From assembly GCF_008727775.1 (NCBI RefSeq), contig NZ_CP044232.1:3162001-3226000 (forward strand): DNA of 64,000 nucleotides, given 5' to 3'. How positions within the stretch are numbered: the stretch's first letter is position 1; every line of letters starts with the position of its first letter. Shown in pieces: positions 35,766-44,571 of the stretch. Source of the DNA: Microbacterium lushaniae. GTDB taxonomy: Bacteria > Actinomycetota > Actinomycetes > Actinomycetales > Microbacteriaceae. Under the pieces are notes generated by a model. That model was not told the origin of the DNA and ran no database searches. It worked only from the letters and a program-made list of their open reading frames with translations. A program made the translations under genes and the position numbers.

Positions 35766-36461
35766 TCAGCCCAGGTCGTCCATCGCCCGCAGGACGTCCA
35801 CCGCAGAAGCCGGGCCCACCGAGTCGAGGACCTCGCCTCCCCCGTCCGGAGCATCCGGCAGGGCACGGTTCTGCTGCCGACGGCCCACGACGAACCACAC
35901 GCCCCGGGCGACCGCGTCGGAGCGGTTGGAGTACAGGTGGGGGCGCACCGAGTCGAACTGCAGCGAGTCGCCGGCGCGCAGCACGTGCGTCTCGAAATCG
36001 AGGTGGAGCGTGAGCTCGCCCTCGAGGAGGTAGGCGTACTCGATGCCGGCGTGGCGCATCAGCTTGCCCTCCACCGAGCTGCTGGCCCCCGGCTCGTAGG
36101 TGACCAGGAGCGCGTCGGCCGGTCCGCCGGCGCCGGCGGCGAGGCGCTCCCAGCGCACGCCGTTCTCCATCTCGATCACGGGGTTCTCCGCGGCCCGCTG
36201 CACGTCGGGGAGGGGAGGACCGGCGTGGCCGAACATCGGCGCGGCCGGTGGCCGGGTCGACGGGATGCCGAGGAGATCGTCGAGCGAGACGCCGAGGTGA
36301 CTGGCGAGGGCGTACAGCGTCGCCACCGACGGCTGGGTCTTGCCGATCTCGACCTGGGAGATGAGGCTCGCCGAGACCCCCACGGCCTGGGCGACGCTGC
36401 GCAGGCTCACTCCGCGTTCGGTCCGAGCCGCCCGGATGCGTTCACCCAGATGTTCGGGCAT
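35766..36461 (-). CDS. XRE-family regulator with C-terminal cupin domain
   Basis: A 231-aa regulator. The helix-turn-helix of XRE/Cro type is at residues 8-63 (GERIRAARTERGVSLRSVAQAVGVSASLISQVEIGKTQPSVATLYALASHLGVSLDDLL). A cupin lies at about 120-200 (YEPGASSSVEGKLMRHAGIEYAYLLEGELTLHLDFETHVLRAGDSLQFDSVRPHLYSN). This architecture (PuuR/SutR-like) senses small metabolites. It is convergent with the dehydrogenase (1-bp gap) and divergent from the M24-family gene with a 224-bp spacer, which it probably controls. Confidence 0.93.
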   Translation of the reverse strand: MPEHLGERIRAARTERGVSLRSVAQAVGVSASLISQVEIGKTQPSVATLYALASHLGVSLDDLLGIPSTRPPAAPMFGHAGPPLPDVQRAAENPVIEMENGVRWERLAAGAGGPADALLVTYEPGASSSVEGKLMRHAGIEYAYLLEGELTLHLDFETHVLRAGDSLQFDSVRPHLYSNRSDAVARGVWFVVGRRQQNRALPDAPDGGGEVLDSVGPASAVDVLRAMDDLG

Positions 36462-36685
36462 GGCGCCGCCTTCCGTGTCGGTTCGCCGTGGAGGCGGCGA
36501 GCACTGGGGTCATTGTAGAGCGATCGCCTTCCGCGCCTGTGCAGTCACGGTCGATGGCGGCCCGCCCGCGCCGGCCAGACGACCAGGCAGCGCCGGAGTT
36601 CCGGGCGTCGAGCTTCGCCTGCTGTTAAGCTCGGCTTCACGCGCGTGCAGCCTCACCGCCACCGCCTGCGACCGAGGAGGACTCG

Positions 36686-38068
36686 ATGAAGAGCACCGGC
36701 ACGACCGGCACGAACGGCGTCGATTGGGAGGAGCGGGTCGATTTCGACCGGCTGCGCGACGCGCGCCTGGCCCGGCTGAAGGCGCAGCTGGACACCTCCG
36801 ATCTCGGCGCGGTGCTCGCCTTCGACTTCTCGAACATCCGGTACATGAGCGCCACCCACATCGGCACGTGGGCGATGGACAAGCTCATCCGCTTCGCGCT
36901 GCTCACACGCAACACCGACCCCATCGTGTGGGACTTCGGTTCGGCCGCCAAGCACCACCAGCTGTACAACCCGTGGCTGGACACCACCACCGCCGAGATG
37001 GACGCGAACCCCAGCGCCCCGCACGAGGGCGCCAAGCGCCCCCGCATGGAGTCCGGCGCCCGCGCGGGCATCTCGACGCTGCGCGGCGCCTTCCCGCCCG
37101 ACGCGGGCATCGCCGAGGGCGTGGCGAAGAAGATCAAGCGCGAACTGGAGAAGTTCGGTGTGGCCGATCAGCCCCTGGGCGTCGACGTCATCGAGCTGCC
37201 GATCCTGTTCGCGCTGCAGAAGGAGGGCATCCAGGTCGTCGACGGGCAGCAGGTGTTCATGGAGGCCCGCCGCGTGAAGACGCACGACGAGATCCGCCTG
37301 CTCACCCAGGCCGCGTCGATGGTGGATGCCGCGTACGAGGAGCTGTACCGGTTCCTCCGTCCCGGCGTGCGCGAGAACGAGGCGGTGGGCCTGGTCGCCA
37401 AGACGCTGTACGACCTGGGCTCCGAATACGTCGAGGGAGTCAACGCGATCTCCGGTGAGCGCTGCTCGCCGCATCCGCACGTCTTCTCCGACCGCCTCAT
37501 CCGCCCCGGCGACCCGGCGTTCTTCGACATCCTGCACAGCTGGAACGGCTACCGCACGTGCTACTACCGCACCTTCGCGGTCGGGTCGGCAAGCTCCGCC
37601 CAGCGCGACGCGTACACGCGCGCCCGGGAGTACATGGACCGCGCGATCGCGCTGGTGAAGCCCGGCGCGACCACCGCCGACATCGTCAAGGTGTGGCCCA
37701 CGGCGCAGGAGTTCGGCTTCGCCGACGAGGAGGCCGCGTTCGCGCTGCAGTACGGCCACGGCGTGGGCCTGTCGATCTGGGAGAAGCCGATCTTCTCCCG
37801 GCTGACCTCGCTGGATCACCCCGAGGTGCTGCAGGAGGGCAACGTGTTCGCCCTGGAGACGTACTGGCCGTCGGCCGACGGGTGGGGTGCCGCGCGCATC
37901 GAGGAGGAGCTCGTCGTGACCGCCGACGGGTGCGAGGTCATCACGAAGTTCCCCGCCGAGGAGCTCATCGTCGCCGGACGCCGGTACTACACGATCGACG
38001 GCCCGCTGAACCTCGAGCGCGACGCGCAGTCGCACAAGAACACGGTGTGGGGGCGCGGAGAAGCGTGA
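36686..38068 (+). CDS. M24 (creatinase/Xaa-Pro peptidase) family protein
   Basis: A 460-aa pita-bread-fold protein with an N-terminal creatinase domain (residues 20-195) and an M24 domain. Metal-site positions read Asp281 (FFDI), Cys292 (GYRTCYY) where a second Asp is expected eleven residues on, His358 (GHGVGLS), Glu391 (LETYW) and Glu406 (RIEEEL). The Asp-to-Cys change suggests altered metal binding, so it may be a creatinase- or lyase-like enzyme and not a peptidase. ACCGAGGAGGA precedes the ATG. Its stop overlaps the next start (GTGA), forming an operon with the dehydrogenase. Confidence 0.85.
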   Translation: MKSTGTTGTNGVDWEERVDFDRLRDARLARLKAQLDTSDLGAVLAFDFSNIRYMSATHIGTWAMDKLIRFALLTRNTDPIVWDFGSAAKHHQLYNPWLDTTTAEMDANPSAPHEGAKRPRMESGARAGISTLRGAFPPDAGIAEGVAKKIKRELEKFGVADQPLGVDVIELPILFALQKEGIQVVDGQQVFMEARRVKTHDEIRLLTQAASMVDAAYEELYRFLRPGVRENEAVGLVAKTLYDLGSEYVEGVNAISGERCSPHPHVFSDRLIRPGDPAFFDILHSWNGYRTCYYRTFAVGSASSAQRDAYTRAREYMDRAIALVKPGATTADIVKVWPTAQEFGFADEEAAFALQYGHGVGLSIWEKPIFSRLTSLDHPEVLQEGNVFALETYWPSADGWGAARIEEELVVTADGCEVITKFPAEELIVAGRRYYTIDGPLNLERDAQSHKNTVWGRGEA

Positions 38069-38931
38069 GCACCGTCGGATTCCTCGGTCTCGGGTCGATG
38101 GGGCGCGGCATGGCCGCGCGCCTGGTGGACGCCGGCCACGACGTGCGCGTGTGGAACCGGTCGGAGGCGCCGGTGACGGCACTCGTGGAGCGTGGGGCGA
38201 CGGCGGCCACCGTCGAGGAGGCGCTCGCAGCGGACGTGTCGTTCTCGATGCTGGCCGACGACGACGCGGTGCAGGAGGTGCTGACTCCGGCCACGCTGAC
38301 GGCGGCATCCGGCCGCATCCACGTCGTCATGGCCTCCATCTCGCCCGCACTGGCCGATCGCCTCGAACACCACCTCACCGAAGCCGGCGCGGGCTACGTC
38401 GCCGCGCCCGTGCTGGGCCGACCGGAAGTCGCCGCCGCCGGGCAGCTCAACATCCTCGCAGCCGGGCCCGCCGGCACGGTCGAGACCGTCATGCCGTACC
38501 TGGAGGCGATGGGCAAGCGCGTGTGGCGACTGGGTGAGACCGCCTCGGCGGCGAACGCCGTCAAGGTGGCGGTCAACTACAACATCATCCACGCGCTCCA
38601 GGCCATCGGCGAGTCGGTCGCGATGACCGAGCGGCTGGGTGTGCCGGCCGAGGACTTCACCGAGCTGCTGTCCCAGACGCTGTTCGGGGGCGTGGTCTAC
38701 GGCGGATACGGCAGGATCATCGCCGCGGAGTCGTACCACCCGCCGGGGTTCCACATGAGTCTCGGCCGCAAGGACCTCGCGCTCGCGGAGGAGGTGGCCG
38801 CCTCCGTCGGGGTGACTCCCGCGACGCTGCCCGGCCTCATCCGTGTCTTCGAGACGGCGCTGGCGGATCCGGATCTGAAGTCCGCCGACTGGAGCGCGAT
38901 CGCCGAGGTCTCCCGCCGCGACCTCCTCTGA
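38065..38931 (+). CDS. NAD(P)-dependent beta-hydroxyacid dehydrogenase (HIBADH-like)
   Basis: A 288-aa protein of the 3-hydroxyisobutyrate dehydrogenase/tartronate semialdehyde reductase family. The cofactor motif GFLGLGSMGRGMAARLVDAGHDVRVWNRS is at the start; the substrate region has SISPALADRL (in place of the usual S/T-x-S-P), VAAPVLGRPEVAAAGQL, and the catalytic Lys helix ANAVKVAVNYNIIHALQAIGES. The ending FHMSLGRKDLALAEE is typical. GTG 38065 overlaps the M24 gene. It would reduce or oxidise a short hydroxyacid in the pathway. Confidence 0.92.
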   Translation: MSTVGFLGLGSMGRGMAARLVDAGHDVRVWNRSEAPVTALVERGATAATVEEALAADVSFSMLADDDAVQEVLTPATLTAASGRIHVVMASISPALADRLEHHLTEAGAGYVAAPVLGRPEVAAAGQLNILAAGPAGTVETVMPYLEAMGKRVWRLGETASAANAVKVAVNYNIIHALQAIGESVAMTERLGVPAEDFTELLSQTLFGGVVYGGYGRIIAAESYHPPGFHMSLGRKDLALAEEVAASVGVTPATLPGLIRVFETALADPDLKSADWSAIAEVSRRDLL

Positions 38932-38952
38932 CCCTTCGAGACGCGCCGTCGA

Positions 38953-38985
38953 AAGCACCACTGGACAAGCTGTCCAGTGGTGCTT
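38953..38985. promoter_or_regulatory. 33-bp perfect palindrome upstream of the amidohydrolase gene
   Basis: AAGCACCACTGGACA (38953-38967), spacer AGC, then the exact complement TGTCCAGTGGTGCTT (38971-38985). No U-tract follows. The inner ACTGGACA-N3-TGTCCAGT resembles ACCGGACA-N4-TGTCCGGT at 41131-41150. It can act as an operator for the nearby TetR regulator and also end the upstream transcript. Confidence 0.65.
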
Positions 38986-39092
38986 ACTGTGAACCCCAGG
39001 TCGACCCGCACGACGGCAGTCGAGCAGCGGTGCGCGATGTCGCACACCGCGGGGCGGGCCACCCGACGGCAATCAAGGAGGATGAACGTCTC

Positions 39093-40532
39093 ATGCCCGG
39101 TACTCCCGCACCACAGCCCGGTCAGCCCATCGTGATCCGCGACGCCATCGTGCTGACGATGGATGACGCGCACACCGTGATCCCCGAAGGCGACGTGCTC
39201 GTCGTCGACGGCAGGATCGCCGAGGTCGGCGTCGACCTCGCCGCGCCCGAGGGCGTCTTCGAGATCGCCGCGAAGGGCGGCATCGTCATGCCCGGCATGG
39301 TGGACACCCACCGCCACATGTGGCAGTCCGCCATGCGCGCGTACGGTGCGGACTGGACCCTCACGCAGTACTTCGTCTGGTACTACCTCGAGCACGGCAT
39401 GAAGTTCCGCCCCCAGGACGTGGCGGCGGGAAACCGCATCTCGGCGCTGGACGCCGTCGAGTCCGGCATCACCACGAGCCTGGACTGGTCGCACGGCCTG
39501 CGCACCCCCGACCACGGCGAGGCCGCCCTGGAGGCGCTGGCCGGATCGCCCGGGCGCTTCGTGCTGGCCTACGGCAACCTCGCCGGCGCCCCGTGGGAGT
39601 GGACGCAGGACCCCGCCGTGCGCCGGGTCATCGAGAAGGCACGGGATGACTCCCGCATGTTCGGCGCCCAGCTGGCCTTCGACGTGCCCGGCGACGAGGG
39701 CTTCCCCGAGCGTGCGGCGTTCCAGGCGGCGCGCGACCTGGGGATCTCCGTCACGACGCACGCGGGGGTGTGGGGGGCCACCGGCGACAACGGCATCCGC
39801 CTCATGTACGAAAACGGTGCGATGGTGCCCGGGACGGTGTACGTCCACGCCGCCACGCTCAGCGACGAGTCGTACCAGATGATCGCCGCCACCGGCGGCA
39901 CGGTGTCACTCGCGACCGAGAGCGAGCAGACGTGCGGCCAGGGCTACCCGCCGGCCCACGCGCTGCGCCGGCACGGCATCGGCGCGTCGCTCTCGGTGGA
40001 CACCAGCGTGTGGTTCAGCGCCGACATGTTCTCCGCGATGCGCACCACGATCGGCGCCGACCGGGCCCTCGAGCACTACATCGCCCATGAGAAGGGCGAC
40101 ACCGTCACCCACGCCACCATCCGCGTCGAGGAGGTCGTGGACTGGGCCACCCGGGGCGGGGCGAAGGCGCTGGGCAAGTGGGATGAGATCGGGAGCCTGG
40201 AGGCGGGCAAGCTCGCCGACGTCGTCCTCATCCACAATCCCGACTCCCCCACGATGGTGCCGATCGTCAACCCCTACGGTCACCTCGTCTACCAGGCAGG
40301 GCGCGGCGACGTGCACACGGTGCTCGTGGGAGGCGAGGCGGTGAAGTTCGATGGGAAGCTCGTCGCGGGCGACCTGGCCGGTGTGCGTACGCAGCTGGCG
40401 GACACCATCGAGTACCTGCGCAGCGAACTGGGCGACGAGGCATGGCGCGAGGGCATGAATCCGGACATCCCCGAGAAGGAGATCCTGTCCAACCCCTACC
40501 AGTACCGGCGCGAGACCGAGCCGTCCCACTGA
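39093..40532 (+). CDS. Amidohydrolase-superfamily deaminase/chlorohydrolase-type enzyme
   Basis: A 479-aa metal-dependent hydrolase of the subtype-III amidohydrolases (guanine/8-oxoguanine deaminase, AtzA/TrzN group). It has a small beta-domain start (IVIRDAIVLTMDDAHTVIPEGDVLVVDGRIAEVG), the metal HxH in MVDTHRHMWQSAM, HAGVWG, HAATLSD, and the metal Asp in GASLSVDTSVWFSADMF; the C-terminal beta part has GSLEAGKLADVVLI. AGGAGG lies 10 bases before ATG 39093. The substrate, probably an aminated heterocycle, is not decided by sequence. A TetR gene follows convergently. Confidence 0.9.
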   Translation: MPGTPAPQPGQPIVIRDAIVLTMDDAHTVIPEGDVLVVDGRIAEVGVDLAAPEGVFEIAAKGGIVMPGMVDTHRHMWQSAMRAYGADWTLTQYFVWYYLEHGMKFRPQDVAAGNRISALDAVESGITTSLDWSHGLRTPDHGEAALEALAGSPGRFVLAYGNLAGAPWEWTQDPAVRRVIEKARDDSRMFGAQLAFDVPGDEGFPERAAFQAARDLGISVTTHAGVWGATGDNGIRLMYENGAMVPGTVYVHAATLSDESYQMIAATGGTVSLATESEQTCGQGYPPAHALRRHGIGASLSVDTSVWFSADMFSAMRTTIGADRALEHYIAHEKGDTVTHATIRVEEVVDWATRGGAKALGKWDEIGSLEAGKLADVVLIHNPDSPTMVPIVNPYGHLVYQAGRGDVHTVLVGGEAVKFDGKLVAGDLAGVRTQLADTIEYLRSELGDEAWREGMNPDIPEKEILSNPYQYRRETEPSH

Positions 40533-40548
40533 GCTCCGGGCCGGCGCG

Positions 40549-41115
40549 TCAGGGGGCGAAGGCCCGCTCCACGAGTGCCCGCACGCGCCGGGCCACCTCG
40601 ACGCGCGCGGCCGGCTCGGCGCGCGAAAGCTCCGTCGCCAGCATCCCGGCGACCAGGACGACGTCCTCGGTCTCCACGTGGCTTCCGATGCGGCCGGCGG
40701 TGCGCTCGCGTTCGATGAGACGGTCCACGAGGGTGCGGAACCGCTCCCCCAGATGCAGGACCGTCGGATCCTGTCGATGGGACGTGGTCAGTTCGATGAA
40801 GGCGGAGGAAGGCAGAGCCTGCGTCACGATGGCGTCGAACAGATCGGAGAGCCGGGCATCCCCGGGCGCGGCGATCGCTTCCAGTTCGGCGACGTTCTCC
40901 TCGAACACGGCAGCCGCGAGGGCGACCCGATCGGGGAAGTGGCGGTACAGGCTCCCCTGGCCGACGCCGGCACGGCGCGCGACGGCGGAGAAGGGGGCGC
41001 CGGGACCGCGCTCGGAGTACACCTCGCGCGCGGCGGCGAGCAGGGCCCGCCGGTTCTCGGGGCCCGCCGCGGGCCCGCGATTGTGCTTCGGCGGGACTTC
41101 CGGACTGCGCGACAC
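40549..41115 (-). CDS. TetR/AcrR family transcriptional regulator
   Basis: A 188-aa repressor with the helix-turn-helix at about residues 42-60 (FSAVARRAGVGQGSLYRHFPDRVAL) and a C-terminal ligand domain (FIELTTSHRQDPTVLHLGERFRTLVDRLIERER). GTG 41115 is used because it follows the last upstream operator; it has no ribosome-binding site and lies about 8 bases after a TATTAAGAT box, suggesting a leaderless message. It is divergent from an SDR, and the spacer holds a perfect palindrome; the amidohydrolase promoter carries a related one. Confidence 0.88.
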   Translation of the reverse strand: MSRSPEVPPKHNRGPAAGPENRRALLAAAREVYSERGPGAPFSAVARRAGVGQGSLYRHFPDRVALAAAVFEENVAELEAIAAPGDARLSDLFDAIVTQALPSSAFIELTTSHRQDPTVLHLGERFRTLVDRLIERERTAGRIGSHVETEDVVLVAGMLATELSRAEPAARVEVARRVRALVERAFAP

Positions 41116-41129
41116 CGGCGTAATCTTAA

Positions 41130-41151
41130 TACCGGACACCGTTGTCCGGTA
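41130..41151. promoter_or_regulatory. TetR operator between the TetR and SDR genes
   Basis: TACCGGACA (41130-41138), CCGT, TGTCCGGTA (41143-41151), perfect 9-bp arms. It overlaps the putative leftward -10 of the TetR gene and lies 23 bases before the SDR ATG. It is related in sequence to the palindrome at 38953-38985, so both are candidate targets of this TetR protein. Confidence 0.7.
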
Positions 41152-41174
41152 GTCCGATACGGAGGAGAACAAGC

Positions 41175-42260
41175 ATGGGATACACCGGAGCCCCGCTCAG
41201 CGGCGACTCATCCATCGCGACCTGGCTCGACGACCCGGTGGGCGGCGCCATCCTGCGCGACCTGCTGGCCCAGGGCGGCCAGACACCCGAGGTCTTCAAG
41301 CCCGTGCGGCGCCTCGCCATCAAGCGCCTCGTGAAGATGAGCCGCGGCAGCTTCACGCAGGAGATGCTCGACGACCTCATCCGCCGGGCCGCCGCGGGAG
41401 AGGTCCCGGAGGGCGCGGTCGCGCCCACTCCGGCCACCGCCGACGGCGGTGCTGTCACGGAGGCCGCCACCCAGGGCGGTGACGCCGTGTCGCTGCGCGA
41501 GTGGACCGAGCGGATCGACCAGGGCCGCTTCTCCGGCCGGACCGTCATCGTCACCGGCGCCGGCTCCGGCATCGGCCGCGCCGCCGCATCCCGGATCGCC
41601 CGCGAGGGCGGCCGAGTGATCGCGGTGGACGTCTCGCAGGAGCGCCTGGACGAGGTCGTCGCCGAGCACCCCGGAACCGGCATGGAGGCCCTCGTGGCCG
41701 ACATCACCGATGACGCCGCCGTCGCGCGCATCGTCGCCGCCGCTGGCGACACGATCGACGGACTGGCGAACATCGCCGGGATCATGGACGACATGACCCC
41801 CGTCGCCGAGATGAGCGACGCGGTGTGGCAGCGCGTGTTCCGCGTGAACGTCGACGGCACCATGAAGCTCATGCGCGCGGTCATCCCGATCATGCTCGCC
41901 CAGGGCGGCGGGTCGATCGTCAACACCGCGTCCGAGGCGGCGCTGCGCGGTTCTGCCGCCGGCGCCGCGTACACGGCGTCCAAGCACGCCGTGGTGGGCC
42001 TGACCAAGAGCTCGGCGTTCATGTACGGGCCTTCCGGGCTGCGCGTGAACGCGGTGGCGCCAGGCGCGACGATCACCAACATCCAGGCCACGTTCGCCTC
42101 CCCACTGGGCGCCGAGCGCGTGCAGACCGCGATGGCCGCCATGCCGGATGCGGCGGATGCCGAGGCGGTCGCCGCATCCATCACGTTCCTGCTCAGCGAT
42201 GACGGCGTCAACGTCAACGGCGTCGTGCTCGCCAGTGACGGAGGCTGGTCGGCGGCGTGA
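41175..42260 (+). CDS. SDR-family dehydrogenase with long N-terminal extension
   Basis: A 361-aa protein. The SDR domain begins near residue 121: TGAGSGIG (127-134), VADITDD, ANIAG, catalytic Ser253 in NTASEAA, YTASK with Tyr266 and Lys270, and a closing LLSDDGVNVNG-V-SDGGW. Residues 1-75 (STW-LDDPVGGAILRDLL, then RLVKMSRGSFTQEMLDDLIRRA) form a separate helical unit like the tail domain at the C-terminus of some GH3 beta-glucosidases, linked by an Ala/Pro/Thr-rich stretch. GGAGGAG precedes ATG 41175. It starts an operon with an esterase. Confidence 0.88.
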   Translation: MGYTGAPLSGDSSIATWLDDPVGGAILRDLLAQGGQTPEVFKPVRRLAIKRLVKMSRGSFTQEMLDDLIRRAAAGEVPEGAVAPTPATADGGAVTEAATQGGDAVSLREWTERIDQGRFSGRTVIVTGAGSGIGRAAASRIAREGGRVIAVDVSQERLDEVVAEHPGTGMEALVADITDDAAVARIVAAAGDTIDGLANIAGIMDDMTPVAEMSDAVWQRVFRVNVDGTMKLMRAVIPIMLAQGGGSIVNTASEAALRGSAAGAAYTASKHAVVGLTKSSAFMYGPSGLRVNAVAPGATITNIQATFASPLGAERVQTAMAAMPDAADAEAVAASITFLLSDDGVNVNGVVLASDGGWSAA

Positions 42261-42279
42261 CAGCGAGGAGAATGCGCAC

Positions 42280-43749
42280 ATGACCACATCCGGCGAACCC
42301 GTCGTCCGCACCCGCAAGGGCGTCGTGCGCGGGATCGCGCGGGACGGTTCCACGGCGTTCCTGGGCATCCCGTACGCCCAGGCGCCCGTGGGCGCGCTTC
42401 GCTTCGCCGCGCCCGTGCCTCCCGAGCCGTGGGCGGGCGTGCTCGACGCCACGGCATTCGGACCCACGCCGCAGCGCGGCGACGCCGGCACCACGCTCAT
42501 CCCCGAGCCCAGTGTGCCGGGCGAGGCGACCCTGAACGTCAACGTCTTCACCCCCAGAGTCGACGAGGACGCCGCGCTGCCCGTGCTGGTCTACCTGCAC
42601 GGCGGCGGCTACGTCTCCGGGTCGCCGGCGAGCCCGTGGTACGACGGCGCCGCCTTCGCCCGCGACGGCGTCGTGACGGTCACCGTGTCGTACCGGCTGG
42701 GTTTCGACGGATTCGGCGAGATCGAAGATGCCCCCTCCAACCGGGCGGTGCGCGACTGGCTGGCGGCGCTGCGGTGGGTGCAGGACGAGATCCGCGCGTT
42801 CGGCGGCGACCCGGCGAAGGTGACCCTCGCCGGGCAGAGCGCCGGCGGCGGCGCGGCGCTCACCCTCCTGTCGATGCCCGCCGCACGGGGACTATTCCGC
42901 GCCGTGCTCGCGATCTCCCCCGCCCTCACCGAGATCGGCTCCGAACGCGCCCGGGCGATCACGCGGCGTCTGGCGGCGGCCGCCGGCGTCCCCGCCACCC
43001 GCGAAGGATTCGCCTCCGTGCCGGAGGAGCGGCTGTTCGCGCTGCAGGAGAAGGCCGGGCAACCCGAGACCGGCGGCCGGCTCGGCATCCTCACCTCCCT
43101 GCTGAACGAGGGCCTCCCGTGGGGGCCGGTGATCGACGGCGACCTGGTCCCGGAGCCGGTGCTCCCCGCTCTCGCGCACGGGGAGGGGAGCGCGGTCCCG
43201 CTCGTGCTCGGCACGACCGACGACGAGTTCACGATGGCCACCGCCCGCGCCCGCGGCATCCTGGGGTTCCTGCCGGTCGAGCTCGTGCTGGCCGCTCTGG
43301 GCCTCCGCGGGGCGCGACAGCGCGCGTACCTGCGGGCCAACCGCGCCCAGCGCCGCAAGGGCAACGCGGCCGTGCTCGGCCGATACGCGACCGACCTGGT
43401 CTTCCGCGCCGACATCCCGCGGGTCGCGGCGGCACGCGGGACATCCCCGACCTGGGTGTACCGGTTCGGGTGGACCTCGCCGGTGATCGGCTGGGCGTGC
43501 CACTGCCTGGACGTGCCCTTCTGGTTCGACTGCCTCGACGCTCCCGGCGTGGCCGCGATCGCGGGAGACGCCCCGCCCCGCGGTCTGGCCGACGCCCTGC
43601 ACTCCAGCGCCGTGGCGTTCGTGCGCGACGGCGCACCCGGGTGGGAGGCGTGGTCCGAGCGCCCCGGCACCACCCGCGTGTTCGGCGGCCCGCCGTCCGA
43701 GCCCGACGTCCTCCACGACGGGTACGCCTCCGTCATGGCCCTGCACTGA
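42280..43749 (+). CDS. Carboxylesterase, type B family
   Basis: A 489-aa serine esterase. TRKGVVRGIARDGSTAFLGIPYAQAPVG is the family start; the oxyanion hole is VYLHGGGYVSG; the nucleophile elbow GQSAGGGAALTLL has Ser187; a Glu/Asp in LGTTDDEFTM and a His in GWACHCLDVPFWFD complete the triad. There is no signal peptide, so it is cytoplasmic. GAGGAGAATGCGCAC precedes ATG 42280, 19 bp after the SDR. It probably hydrolyses an ester in the pathway of the neighbouring dehydrogenases. Confidence 0.92.
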   Translation: MTTSGEPVVRTRKGVVRGIARDGSTAFLGIPYAQAPVGALRFAAPVPPEPWAGVLDATAFGPTPQRGDAGTTLIPEPSVPGEATLNVNVFTPRVDEDAALPVLVYLHGGGYVSGSPASPWYDGAAFARDGVVTVTVSYRLGFDGFGEIEDAPSNRAVRDWLAALRWVQDEIRAFGGDPAKVTLAGQSAGGGAALTLLSMPAARGLFRAVLAISPALTEIGSERARAITRRLAAAAGVPATREGFASVPEERLFALQEKAGQPETGGRLGILTSLLNEGLPWGPVIDGDLVPEPVLPALAHGEGSAVPLVLGTTDDEFTMATARARGILGFLPVELVLAALGLRGARQRAYLRANRAQRRKGNAAVLGRYATDLVFRADIPRVAAARGTSPTWVYRFGWTSPVIGWACHCLDVPFWFDCLDAPGVAAIAGDAPPRGLADALHSSAVAFVRDGAPGWEAWSERPGTTRVFGGPPSEPDVLHDGYASVMALH

Positions 43750-43833
43750 GCCCCCTCACCCGGTCGGTACCGCGCGCCGCGGCCCGCCCGGTACGGCGGC
43801 CCTGACCGGCCACCGAAGACGGGAGGTGCCGCG

Positions 43834-44490
43834 ATGCCGCAGGACCCGGGCCGCGCGCCCTCGTGGCACAGATCCGCCTCCCGCCTCGTGGTGACCTTCA
43901 TCGTTCTGGTGGTGGTCACGGTCGTGACCGGGGCGACGTGGTCGTGGCTGATCGCGCCGGCCGTGGGCTGGACCGTGGCATCGGGGACATACTGCCTGTG
44001 GGTGGCGGTTTTCGTCCTGCGCATGGATGCCGTCGCCACGGCCGAGCACGCCACCCGTGAAGACCCGACGCGGCCGGTGGCGCACACCCTCCTGATCCTC
44101 GCGAGCGTCGCGAGTTTCGGCGCTATCGGTCTCCTGCTGCTCGAGTCGGGGCAGGTGCGGGGCCCCACGGCCGTGGCGCTCGGGGCAGCGGCCCTGATCA
44201 CCGTCGCCGCATCCTGGTTCCTCATCCAGATCCTGTTCACCCTGAGGTATGCGGAGACCTACTACGCCGCCGGGAGCACCGGCATCGACTTCAATCAGAC
44301 CGACCCGCCGCGCTACCACGACTTCGCGTACCTCGCCTTCACACTCGGGATGACCTACCAGGTGTCGGACACGGCGCTGACGAGCACCCGGATGCGCCGC
44401 CAGGCCCTCCGGCACGCGCTGCTGTCGTTCGTGTGGGGCGTCGTGGTGCTCGCGACCAGTCTCAACCTGGTGGTGAACCTGGCCTCCTGA
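43834..44490 (+). CDS. DUF1345 membrane protein
   Basis: A 218-aa integral membrane protein with about five hydrophobic segments (near residues 19-42, 44-62, 80-103, 112-135 and 192-214). The block [44 protein letters not shown] is the conserved core of DUF1345 proteins, whose function is unknown. Preceded by GGGAGG. It lies 84 bp after the esterase. Confidence 0.88.
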   Translation: [218 protein letters not shown]

Positions 44491-44571
44491 CGGCGGCGGG
44501 CTCGCGCGGGCGTTCCCCCGTAGGCGGGGCGCGTCAAGGCCCCTCGGGGCGCCTCCCGCACGCGTCATGAT

